NCBI GenBank assembly: GCA_004561775.1
Contig: SFUD01000067.1
Coordinates: forward strand, 1 to 5,216
Direction: 5' to 3'
Source of the DNA: a bacterium
GTDB taxonomy: Bacteria > Bacteroidota > Bacteroidia > Bacteroidales > UBA932
Length of the DNA stretch: 5,216 nucleotides
Shown: positions 1 through 5,216 of the stretch, piece after piece
Position numbering within the stretch: position 1 is the first letter of the stretch
Layout: every line of letters starts with the position of its first letter
Made by a program: the position numbers and the translations under genes
Notes under the pieces: generated by a model
The model's input: the letters and a program-made list of their open reading frames with translations, nothing else
Database searches by the model: none
What the model was told of the DNA's origin: nothing

Positions 1-1017
1 TATGGGCAGAAGCGCACTGTGGAGATATCTGCAGAGGGTTCTCTGCTTACAAGAGATATCACAGCCACGGTAGAGGCTGTAGAGAATGCCGGATTCAGCT
101 GCATTGCCAGAAGAGAAGAGGGCAAATCGGGACTATTTATGCCCTGCGCCATAAGCGGCAGGGAGGCGGAGTTGCCGGAAGAGATAATAATAGACGGACG
201 CACCAGTTCGCAGATTATATCGGGATTCCTTATGGCATTGCCTCTCTTCAAGAGGGCTGTTGGAATCAACAGCTTCTCTGTGGCAAGTATGCCTTATATA
301 TTGCTTACAGAATCTGTGCTTGAAGAGTTTGGCATAAAGGTTAACTCTTTGCCGGAGCGCGAGGGCTTCCGGTGGCAGTTTTCGGGAAGAGAGGAGTACA
401 AGGCAAAAGAGGTTATGCTCCAGTCTGATTGGAGTTCTGCAGCCTATTTTCTTGTGGCAGAGGCAATAAGGCAGAGTCTTAAGATAGGAAGTGCAAAGGG
501 TGGAGAACTCTCCTTCCCCAACCTTAAGAGAGAGACCAAACAGGCAGATGAGGCAATCCTCTCCATTTTGGAGAGTTGCGGATGCAGAATAGAGCGCAAA
601 GAGATGAGGATATGGGCGCCCCCTGCGCTTAAGTCCTTCCGCGCAGATGCCACCAATTCGCCGGACCTCTTCCCTATTCTTGCCGTTCTTGCCAGCTTTT
701 GCGAAGGCAGAAGCAGCATAAAGGGGGTTGGCAGATTGGCCGCAAAGGAGAGCAACAGAGCGGAGAGCATCTTTTCAGAGTTGAGCGCAATTGGCGCTAA
801 CATACAGATTCAGGGCGACTCTATGCTTATAGAGGGGGCTGCTCTCTCCGGAGGTGAGATAAGGAGCTATAACGACCACCGCATTGCAATGAGCGCGGCA
901 ATTGCAGCGCTCTTCATAGAGAATCCGGTATATATTAATGAGATAAAGTGTATAAACAAATCCTTCCCAACCTTCTTTGAGGTTCTTAAGGAGTATATAA
1001 AGATTATTTGGCAATAG
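1..1017 (+). CDS. aroA: EPSP synthase (3-phosphoshikimate 1-carboxyvinyltransferase), 5' end cut off by window
   Basis: This cytoplasmic enzyme joins phosphoenolpyruvate to shikimate-3-phosphate, the sixth step of the shikimate pathway. The reading frame is open to base 1 (first codon TAT), so the GTG at 19 is internal and not the start. By comparison with E. coli AroA, roughly 105 N-terminal residues lie outside the window. They include the first substrate-binding loops. Visible family landmarks are the Arg of LTRD near 52 (E. coli Arg124 position), SSQ at 205-213 (shikimate-3-phosphate binding), SDWSSAAYF (E. coli GDASSASYF), Asp in SPDLFP at 664-666 (the catalytic Asp313 position), KESNR at 745-759 (usual KETDR/KESDR), NDHR ending at 882, and Lys in NKSFP at 958-960 (Lys411 position). 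All core catalytic positions in the visible part are kept. The Asp-to-Asn change in KESNR is the one deviation. aroC starts one base after the TAG stop, which points to co-transcription and translational coupling. Confidence 0.95.
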   Translation, partial: YGQKRTVEISAEGSLLTRDITATVEAVENAGFSCIARREEGKSGLFMPCAISGREAELPEEIIIDGRTSSQIISGFLMALPLFKRAVGINSFSVASMPYILLTESVLEEFGIKVNSLPEREGFRWQFSGREEYKAKEVMLQSDWSSAAYFLVAEAIRQSLKIGSAKGGELSFPNLKRETKQADEAILSILESCGCRIERKEMRIWAPPALKSFRADATNSPDLFPILAVLASFCEGRSSIKGVGRLAAKESNRAESIFSELSAIGANIQIQGDSMLIEGAALSGGEIRSYNDHRIAMSAAIAALFIENPVYINEIKCINKSFPTFFEVLKEYIKIIWQ

Positions 1018-1018
1018 T

Positions 1019-1993
1019 ATGAATTCTTTTGGCACAAAGTTCAGACTCTCCATCTTTGGCGAGTCACACGGCAACTCTATTGGTGTAGTGTTGGATGGCG
1101 TTCCGGCAGGCATAACTCTTTGTGAGCAGGACTTTGAAGCAGACCTTTCACGCCGCAGGGCAGGCAAGAAGGGTACCACTCCAAGAGTGGAGCCGGACCA
1201 GCCGCACATAGTCTCCGGAGTCTTTGACGGCTATACAACAGGCGCTCCAATTGCAATTCTCTTCAATAACACCAATACCAGGTCCAAGGACTACTCTCTC
1301 TTCAGGGAGTCTCCAAGACCCGGGCACGCAGACCTTACAGCCTCCATCAAGCATAACAACTACAACGACATCCGCGGAGGCGGACACTTCTCCGGCAGAA
1401 TCACGCTCTGCCTTGTGGCTGCAGGTGTTGTGGCAAAGAAGATGCTTCCGCCTGCCGTTAGAATTAATGCAGGGCTTGTGGAGCTTGCAGGAGAGAAGGC
1501 AGGAGAGGGAGACTGGGGTGAAGCGCTCTCCAGCGCAATGCGGGATGGCGACTCCATAGGAGGTGTGGTAGAGTGCAAGTGCATGAATCTTCCCATAGGT
1601 CTGGGAGAGCCATTCTTTGACTCTGTGGAATCTCTGATATCCCATCTTGCCTTTTCCATTCCAGGCATAAGGGGCATAGAGTTTGGAGATGGCTTTAATG
1701 CCTCCCGAATGAGGGGCTCCGAACATAACGATTGCTATATAAACAGAAAGGGAGAGACCGCTACCAACCACGCCGGAGGTGTAAACGGAGGAATAACAAA
1801 CGGCAACCCTGTAATCTTCAGGATTGCCGTAAAGCCAACTTCAAGTATCACCAAAGGGCAGGAGACATTCAATTTTATCTCAGACAGAGTTGAGGAGTTT
1901 CACGTCCCTGGCCGTCACGATGCCTGCATAGCGCTTAGAGTGCCTGTAATTGCAGAATCCATTGCGGCCATTGCCTTTGCAAACCTTATCTGA
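1019..1993 (+). CDS. aroC: chorismate synthase
   Basis: This cytoplasmic enzyme converts 5-enolpyruvylshikimate-3-phosphate to chorismate, the last common step of aromatic biosynthesis, and needs reduced FMN. The protein has 324 residues, at the short end of a family usually near 350-390; the saving is mainly a minimal C-terminus just after the third signature. All three signatures are visible: GESHG at residues 14-18 with its invariant His17; RPGHAD at 100-105 (second catalytic His103) leading to GGGHFSGR at 120-127; and RHDACIALR at 299-307, containing the conserved Asp301. The FMN-contacting NHAGGVNGGITNGNP stretch is at 250-264. ATG at 1019 is chosen because MNSFGTKFRLSIFGESHG aligns directly with the family N-terminus. 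It follows the aroA stop by one base (TAG-T-ATG), so translation is probably coupled; the only purine-rich site, AAGGAG at 988-993, is too far upstream to act as a normal ribosome site. The TGA stop lies 2 bp from the tail of the opposing serine hydrolase gene. Confidence 0.97.
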   Translation: MNSFGTKFRLSIFGESHGNSIGVVLDGVPAGITLCEQDFEADLSRRRAGKKGTTPRVEPDQPHIVSGVFDGYTTGAPIAILFNNTNTRSKDYSLFRESPRPGHADLTASIKHNNYNDIRGGGHFSGRITLCLVAAGVVAKKMLPPAVRINAGLVELAGEKAGEGDWGEALSSAMRDGDSIGGVVECKCMNLPIGLGEPFFDSVESLISHLAFSIPGIRGIEFGDGFNASRMRGSEHNDCYINRKGETATNHAGGVNGGITNGNPVIFRIAVKPTSSITKGQETFNFISDRVEEFHVPGRHDACIALRVPVIAESIAAIAFANLI

Positions 1994-1995
1994 TA

Positions 1996-3258
1996 CTATC
2001 TTACAATAGAGCCTGCCACAACATTGGCAACAAGCGCTCTGAGTCTTACTACACCACCCTTATCCTCAGGATGCACACGGTTGGTGAGCAGAATTACGGA
2101 GATGTTGTTTACAGGGTCTATCACTATTGATGTGCCTGTGTAACCGGTATGTCCGTAGGTCTTGGTAGGATGCAGTATATTTCCGTTGTTGGATGCGTAA
2201 GGAGAGTAGTTGTCCCATCCAAGTGAGCGGCCAAGTTTAGCAGTCTCTTTAGGAACACTGCTCATTATCTCTATAGTAGCCTTGCCAAGCACCCTTGCGC
2301 CATTAATCTCTCCGCCATTCATAAGGGCTGCAACAAGTATTGCAATATCCTCCGCATTTGAGAAGACTCCCGCGTTGCCGGAATTGCCCTTGTTGATTAC
2401 TCTTGCCAGAGGGTCATGCACCTCTCCAAGCAGCACGGAGCCGTCTGCCTGCTTCTCTGTTGGCGCAATCAGCTTCATCATTTCGCTCTTGCCCTGCGCC
2501 TTTGGAGAGTACGAGGTATTCTTCATACCCATTACATCAAAGATATTCTTCTGGGCATACTCTGTAAGTGTCATACCTGTCATCTTCTCAAGAATATATG
2601 CCAATGTAATAAAGTTCAGGCAGCTGTATTGGAAATCGGTGGTAGGTCTGAAGTCTCTCTTGCAATGCGAAATCCAATCTAAAAGCGACTCCGGCTTGTC
2701 ATTGCCATACTGTTTCTTTATTATATCGGGAGCCACATAAGGCGGAAGGCCGGAGGAGTGGGTAAGAAGGTCTACCATTCTGATATCCACCTTCTTGCCT
2801 GTCTGAGGGTCTACATAAGGCTCAAAGCCCTCTATATACATCTTTACAGGGTCTGTAAGTCTGTAGTATCCCCTCTCCAGCAACTGCATCATAGCAATGG
2901 CTGTACCCATAGATTTGCTGCAGGAGGCCATATCAAAGATGGTATTGGGTGTCATCTTTACGGTATCGGGATATACCTGCTTGTTGCCATAGGCCTTAAG
3001 GTATGCCAACTTATTGCCGCGTACTACGGCAAGCACAGCACCCGGTATGGATTTCTCTGCTATTGCTTCATTTATTATCTCATCCGCCCTCAATAGATTT
3101 GCACTTGATAGGCCTGCCTCCTCCGGTGTGCTCTTTACCAATGTAAGGGGCTTTAAAGATCCTTTTCTGTTTGCTCCGGGCTGTGCGGAGAGTCCGCATA
3201 CAAAGGCTAAAAGGAGAATTGCCACCAGGGCACTGCGTTGCATAAATGTCACTCTCAT
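1996..3258 (-). CDS. secreted serine hydrolase, beta-lactamase/PBP-like family (class C type fold)
   Basis: A 420-residue member of the large family that includes AmpC beta-lactamases, D-alanyl-D-alanine peptidases and EstB-type esterases (Pfam Beta-lactamase, PF00144). Residues 6-25 form a signal peptide (QR, then a hydrophobic run, then GLSA before Gln26), so the product should be exported. AFVC is a poor lipobox, so it is probably not a lipoprotein. The active site is complete: SCSK at 112-115 (SxxK nucleophile and lysine), YSCLN at 211-215 (tyrosine motif), and HTG at 370-372 in GHTGYTGTS (KTG equivalent). LLTHSSGLP (164-172) and NAGVFSNAEDIA (about 295-306) are further family landmarks. 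The TAG stop is 2 bp from the aroC stop. The start at 3258 is the first ATG; ATG at 3243 (MQRSALV) gives a more typical signal peptide and is a real alternative. No clear promoter is seen, so it may be read together with the nucleotidyltransferase 61 bp upstream. Substrate cannot be told; a peptidoglycan or ester substrate is as likely as a beta-lactam. Confidence 0.92.
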   Translation of the reverse strand: MRVTFMQRSALVAILLLAFVCGLSAQPGANRKGSLKPLTLVKSTPEEAGLSSANLLRADEIINEAIAEKSIPGAVLAVVRGNKLAYLKAYGNKQVYPDTVKMTPNTIFDMASCSKSMGTAIAMMQLLERGYYRLTDPVKMYIEGFEPYVDPQTGKKVDIRMVDLLTHSSGLPPYVAPDIIKKQYGNDKPESLLDWISHCKRDFRPTTDFQYSCLNFITLAYILEKMTGMTLTEYAQKNIFDVMGMKNTSYSPKAQGKSEMMKLIAPTEKQADGSVLLGEVHDPLARVINKGNSGNAGVFSNAEDIAILVAALMNGGEINGARVLGKATIEIMSSVPKETAKLGRSLGWDNYSPYASNNGNILHPTKTYGHTGYTGTSIVIDPVNNISVILLTNRVHPEDKGGVVRLRALVANVVAGSIVR

Positions 3259-3261
3259 AGT

Positions 3262-3337
3262 ATTATCAAAGTTTATTTCTCTTACTAAAGTTGTTTAGTC
3301 TAACCAAAGCTGTTTAGCCTTACCAAAGCTGCTGCGG
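3262..3337. repeat. 19-bp imperfect tandem repeat, three clear units plus one degenerate unit
   Basis: Units at 3281-3299 (CTTACTAAAGTTGTTTAGT), 3300-3318 (CTAACCAAAGCTGTTTAGC) and 3319-3337 (CTTACCAAAGCTGCTGCGG) lie head to tail with no spacer. Hand alignment gives 15/19 identity for the first and second, 14/19 for the second and third, and 13/19 for the first and third. A fourth, weak copy (12/19) occupies 3262-3280. The third unit is coding: it covers the last codons (PQQLW) and TAA stop of the nucleotidyltransferase gene. The others fill almost the whole gap before the serine hydrolase gene. The simplest reading is repeated duplication of the gene's 3' end followed by drift; a binding-site array is an alternative. 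Confidence 0.75.
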
Positions 3338-4225
3338 GTACTCACCCATATTATGAAGTTCTGCCAATTTCTCCACTACAGCAGGCCTGTCTGATGAGTA
3401 GGTTACTCCAAACCACTTTGCGGTTGTATCAAGCACCTTAACGGTAATCTTGCCGCTCTCCAGCAGTTCGTTTACCACAAACGGAATAAAGAACTCCGAC
3501 TTAGGGGTATTGATATCCTTCTTGAGGAACTCTACAAATGCGCTCTCGGAGTATTTGAAATAGTCTGGGGTAAAGCCCCACATATTCATTGAAACAGGGG
3601 TATTGTCATCTATTGCAACCCATTTCTCATCCTCTCCCATATAGGAGACCTTGCCCTCTACACGCATAATCTTTGTACGCTCTGTAACACCTACAAGATA
3701 GCTCTTTGCATCTGTCTCGCAGACACCTCTGGAGACTGTACCGCTCTCCGAGAGTGTATTGCCAACCCTGTAACCTACCATACAATATTCATTCTGCTTT
3801 CCCTCCATTGCCATAAGCTCCTTTGCAAGAACCTCAAAACTGTTCTTTCCGTAGAAGTCATCTGCATTTATTACAGCAAAAGGCTCACGGATAACATCCT
3901 TGCCCATAAGAACCGCGTGATTTGTACCCCAAGGCTTAACTCTATCCGCAGGAACCTGAAAACCCTCCGGAAGGGCATCTATTGTCTGGAATACCACCTC
4001 TACAGGTATCTGACTCTGGTACTTTGAGACAATCTTCTCTCTGAAATCTGCCTCAAAATCCTTTCTGATTACAAAGACCACCTTGCCAAAGCCGGCGCGC
4101 TTTGCATCAAAAATTGAGTAGTCCATAATTGTCTCTCCGTGAGGGCCTACTCCATCCAGCTGTTTAAGTCCTCCATATCTGCTGCCCATACCTGCAGCCA
4201 ATACAAATAATGTAGGTTTTGCCAT
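3320..4225 (-). CDS. nucleotidyltransferase of the sugar-1-phosphate type (NTP_transferase family), substrate unknown
   Basis: A 301-residue cytoplasmic enzyme expected to transfer a nucleotide from an NTP to a phosphorylated sugar or a similar small alcohol phosphate, releasing pyrophosphate. The N-terminus carries the nucleotide-binding signature LAAGMGSRYGGLKQ (residues 9-22, with Arg16 and Lys21 as the usual phosphate-binding pair). WGTNHAVL (99-106) matches the base-recognition GTxxAVL region. NADDFYG (120-126) holds the metal-binding aspartates. VSMNMWGF (211-218) matches the later sugar-binding strand. There is no left-handed beta-helix tail or other added domain, so it is unlike GlmU or GlgC, and it is longer than MurU-type proteins (about 220 residues). 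The start ATG at 4225 lies some 40 bases behind a canonical promoter and precedes the signature by the usual few residues. Its last codons and stop lie in a 19-bp tandem repeat. The serine hydrolase follows 61 bp downstream. The exact substrate (glucose, mannose, MurNAc or another phosphate) cannot be read from the sequence. Confidence 0.9.
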   Translation of the reverse strand: MAKPTLFVLAAGMGSRYGGLKQLDGVGPHGETIMDYSIFDAKRAGFGKVVFVIRKDFEADFREKIVSKYQSQIPVEVVFQTIDALPEGFQVPADRVKPWGTNHAVLMGKDVIREPFAVINADDFYGKNSFEVLAKELMAMEGKQNEYCMVGYRVGNTLSESGTVSRGVCETDAKSYLVGVTERTKIMRVEGKVSYMGEDEKWVAIDDNTPVSMNMWGFTPDYFKYSESAFVEFLKKDINTPKSEFFIPFVVNELLESGKITVKVLDTTAKWFGVTYSSDRPAVVEKLAELHNMGEYPQQLW

Positions 4226-4272
4226 AATTCTTATGATTTAAAACAATATTAATGCAATCTATTCCAATAGTG

Positions 4273-4303
4273 CAAAGATACGATATTTACTCTTCCGCAC
4301 AAA
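4273..4303 (-). promoter_or_regulatory. Bacteroidota-type sigma-70 promoter for the nucleotidyltransferase gene
   Basis: On the minus strand TTTG (4303-4300) is followed by exactly 19 bp and then TATCTTTG (4280-4273). This fits the known Bacteroidota consensus TTTG-N19-21-TAnnTTTG at every defined position. Transcription would begin a few bases further, near 4266-4268, giving a leader of about 40 bases that is A/T-rich and has no Shine-Dalgarno sequence before the ATG at 4225. The -33 box is flanked by two copies of CTTCCGC on the plus strand (4292-4298 and 4304-4310). Confidence 0.82.
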
Positions 4304-4357
4304 CTTCCGCTTCGCTCCATCCCTCCCGAAGCGCTTCGCTTGCGGGCACTCGAGCGC
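4304..4357. repeat. GC-rich palindromic block, candidate extragenic repeat element
   Basis: This 54-bp block counts 37 G or C (about 69%), while the adjoining 75 bp at 4226-4300 count 21 (28%). Its core is a strong hairpin: CCCGAAGCG (4325-4333), loop CTT, CGCTT (4337-4341), one bulged G (4342), CGGG (4343-4346). CGAAGCGCTTCG (4327-4338) is also a perfect 12-bp palindrome. CGCTTCGCT occurs twice in direct orientation (4308-4316 and 4332-4340), and GCACTCGAGCGC (4346-4357) is a near-palindrome around CTCGAG. It sits between the rpsC terminator and the nucleotidyltransferase promoter. A dispersed REP-like element is inferred from this form and position only; copies elsewhere cannot be seen here. 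Confidence 0.5.
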
Positions 4358-4394
4358 AAAAAAAAGAGGGTGGCCATCACATTTGGTCACCCTC
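4358..4394 (-). terminator. intrinsic (Rho-independent) terminator of rpsC
   Basis: On the minus strand GAGGGTGACCA (4394-4384), a 7-base loop, and TGGCCACCCTC (4376-4366) form an 11-position stem with a single A/C mismatch. It is followed directly by eight T residues (4365-4358). The hairpin begins 38 bases past the rpsC stop codon. No T-tract follows the stem on the plus strand, so termination is expected only for minus-strand transcripts. Confidence 0.9.
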
Positions 4395-4406
4395 CTCTTC
4401 GTTTAA

Positions 4407-4430
4407 CAAATGTTGTATCCTACAACTTTG
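4407..4430. other. small bulged hairpin just after the rpsC stop codon
   Basis: CAAA (4407-4410), a single unpaired T, GTTGTA (4412-4417), loop TCC, TACAAC (4421-4426) and TTTG (4427-4430) form a 10-bp stem with one bulge. It begins 2 bases past the rpsC stop and lies upstream of the terminator stem in the transcript. It has no T-tract of its own, so it is not a second terminator. It could protect the mRNA 3' end or be a relic; function is not shown. Confidence 0.5.
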
Positions 4431-4432
4431 AA

Positions 4433-5209
4433 CTACTCCTTGTTTAAGCGCTCCTTGCGGTCGCCACGTCCGCCCTTGCGGTCTCTGCCGCCACGGCCAC
4501 CACGACCTCTTCTGTCATCTCTTCTGCCGGATGCCTGAGCGCCGCTGTTTGCTGCAACACCTGCATTAGGAGTAAGATCACGTTTTCCGTAAACCTCACC
4601 GTTGCATACCCATACCTTGATACCGAGTACACCTACTTTAGTATTTGCCTCTGCAAGAGCATAATCTATATCTGCACGGAATGTATGAAGCGGAGTACGG
4701 CCCTCTTTGAACATCTCGCTGCGTGCCATCTCCGCACCGCCAAGACGTCCGCTGATCTGAACCTTTATACCCTCTGCACCCATTCTCATAGTTGTAGAGA
4801 CAGCCATCTTGATGGCTCTACGGTAAGAGACACGTCCCTCCACCTGTCTTGCAATGTTGTTTGCAATGATATTTGCATCCAACTCAGGACGTTTAACCTC
4901 AAAGATGTTAATCTGAACCTCCTTGTTGGAGATCTTCTTCAACTCCTCTTTAAGTTTGTCAACCTCCTGACCGCCCTTGCCAATAATAACGCCCGGACGT
5001 GCAGTGTGAATAGTAACTGTAATGAGTTTGAGAGTTCTCTCAATAACTATCTTAGAGAGGCTGGCCTTTGCAAGACGAGCATTCAGATACTCTCTAATCT
5101 TTGTATCCTCCAAAATCTTGGAAGCATAATCGGTACCACCGTACCAATTGGAGTCCCAACCACGGATAATACCAAGTCTGTTGCTTATTGGATTAATTTT
5201 CTGTCCCAT
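4433..5209 (-). CDS. rpsC: 30S ribosomal protein S3
   Basis: S3 sits on the head of the small ribosomal subunit near the mRNA entry tunnel. The 258-residue product starts MGQKINPISNRLG. It has the type II KH domain with IGKGG at residues 76-80 and the S3 C-terminal domain with the family signature across about 144-184 (including GRLGGAEMARSE and RTPLHTFRADIDYA). From about residue 217 a low-complexity tail of some 40 residues follows, rich in Arg, Gly and Asp with several RGG/GRGG runs (about 233-249). This is longer than the E. coli protein (233 residues); basic Gly/Asn/Arg tails here are usual in Bacteroidota. In the usual S10 operon, rplV precedes and rplP follows. The seven bases left upstream on the minus strand read AAG TAA T before the ATG, so TAA could be the rplV stop. 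Downstream there is no rplP, only a terminator 38 bases past the TAG stop. The gene is complete. Confidence 0.98.
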   Translation of the reverse strand: MGQKINPISNRLGIIRGWDSNWYGGTDYASKILEDTKIREYLNARLAKASLSKIVIERTLKLITVTIHTARPGVIIGKGGQEVDKLKEELKKISNKEVQINIFEVKRPELDANIIANNIARQVEGRVSYRRAIKMAVSTTMRMGAEGIKVQISGRLGGAEMARSEMFKEGRTPLHTFRADIDYALAEANTKVGVLGIKVWVCNGEVYGKRDLTPNAGVAANSGAQASGRRDDRRGRGGRGGRDRKGGRGDRKERLNKE

Positions 5210-5216
5210 ATTACTT

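Noticed and set aside
19..21. GTG as the start codon of aroA
   Set aside because: The frame stays open back to base 1, and about 105 residues that the family needs are still missing, so this is an internal Val codon.
1148..1771. 207-codon open frame on the minus strand opposite aroC
   Set aside because: It lies entirely antisense to a well-conserved aroC, has no recognisable domain, is rich in Ser, Cys and Val as expected of a shadow frame, and has no promoter or plausible start context.
2014..2029. Terminator for aroC formed by TGCCA...TGGCA just inside the opposing gene
   Set aside because: The stem is only 5 bp and no T-tract follows on either strand.
2210..2740. 176-codon open frame on the plus strand opposite the serine hydrolase gene
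   Set aside because: It is antisense to a gene with a complete set of catalytic motifs, and its Ser/Ile/Pro-rich product resembles no family I know.
3180..3243. Lipobox making the serine hydrolase a lipoprotein
   Set aside because: The Cys is preceded by Ala-Phe-Val, and Val at -1 does not suit lipoprotein signal peptidase. A normal signal peptidase I site (GLSA before Gln) follows at once.
3259..3300. A separate promoter for the serine hydrolase gene (minus-strand TAAACTTTG at 3276-3268)
   Set aside because: The element has three bases rather than two between TA and TTTG, no TTTG lies at a 19-21 bp spacing upstream, and the start of transcription would fall almost on the ATG at 3258.
3262..3337. 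Iterons of a replication origin
   Set aside because: The unit length fits, but there are only three good copies, one is inside a gene, no initiator gene or DnaA box is nearby, and the surrounding genes are chromosomal housekeeping genes.
5210..5216. End of rplV as an annotated partial gene
   Set aside because: Only AAG TAA T is visible. It fits a stop codon at 5213-5211 but seven bases cannot support a gene call, so it is mentioned only under rpsC.

Overview
The window looks like chromosomal housekeeping DNA from a member of the Bacteroidota, most likely the order Bacteroidales. Three things point there: ribosomal protein S3 begins MGQKINPISNRLGIIRGWDS and carries a basic Gly/Arg tail as in that phylum; one intergenic region holds a textbook Bacteroidota promoter (TTTG, 19 bp, TAtcTTTG); and starts are not preceded by clear Shine-Dalgarno sequences. 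Nothing indicates a plasmid, phage, transposon or CRISPR locus.

Left part, plus strand (1-1993): the 3' three quarters of aroA (EPSP synthase, cut by the left edge) followed after one base by complete aroC (chorismate synthase). These are the last two steps of the shikimate pathway and almost certainly form one transcript. aroC ends only 2 bp from the tail of the next gene, which faces it.

Middle part, minus strand (1996-4225): a nucleotidyltransferase gene of the sugar-1-phosphate type, read from a canonical promoter at 4273-4303. It is followed after 61 bp by a secreted serine hydrolase of the beta-lactamase/penicillin-binding-protein-like family. The short gap is filled by an imperfect 19-bp tandem repeat that begins inside the end of the nucleotidyltransferase gene. 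The two minus-strand genes may be one operon; substrates of both enzymes are unassigned.

Right part, minus strand (4358-5209): rpsC (ribosomal protein S3), complete, with an intrinsic terminator just behind it. The usual next gene of the S10 ribosomal operon, rplP, is absent here, so the cluster seems to end at rpsC. Between that terminator and the nucleotidyltransferase promoter lies a GC-rich block (about 69% G+C, against about 28% in the adjoining 75 bp) with a strong bulged hairpin, a candidate for a dispersed extragenic palindrome.

I found no convincing new multi-gene system. The best leads are the interrupted ribosomal operon, the 19-bp tandem repeat, and the GC-rich palindromic block. 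No stretch longer than 300 bases lacks a gene; the longest intergenic region is 4226-4432.
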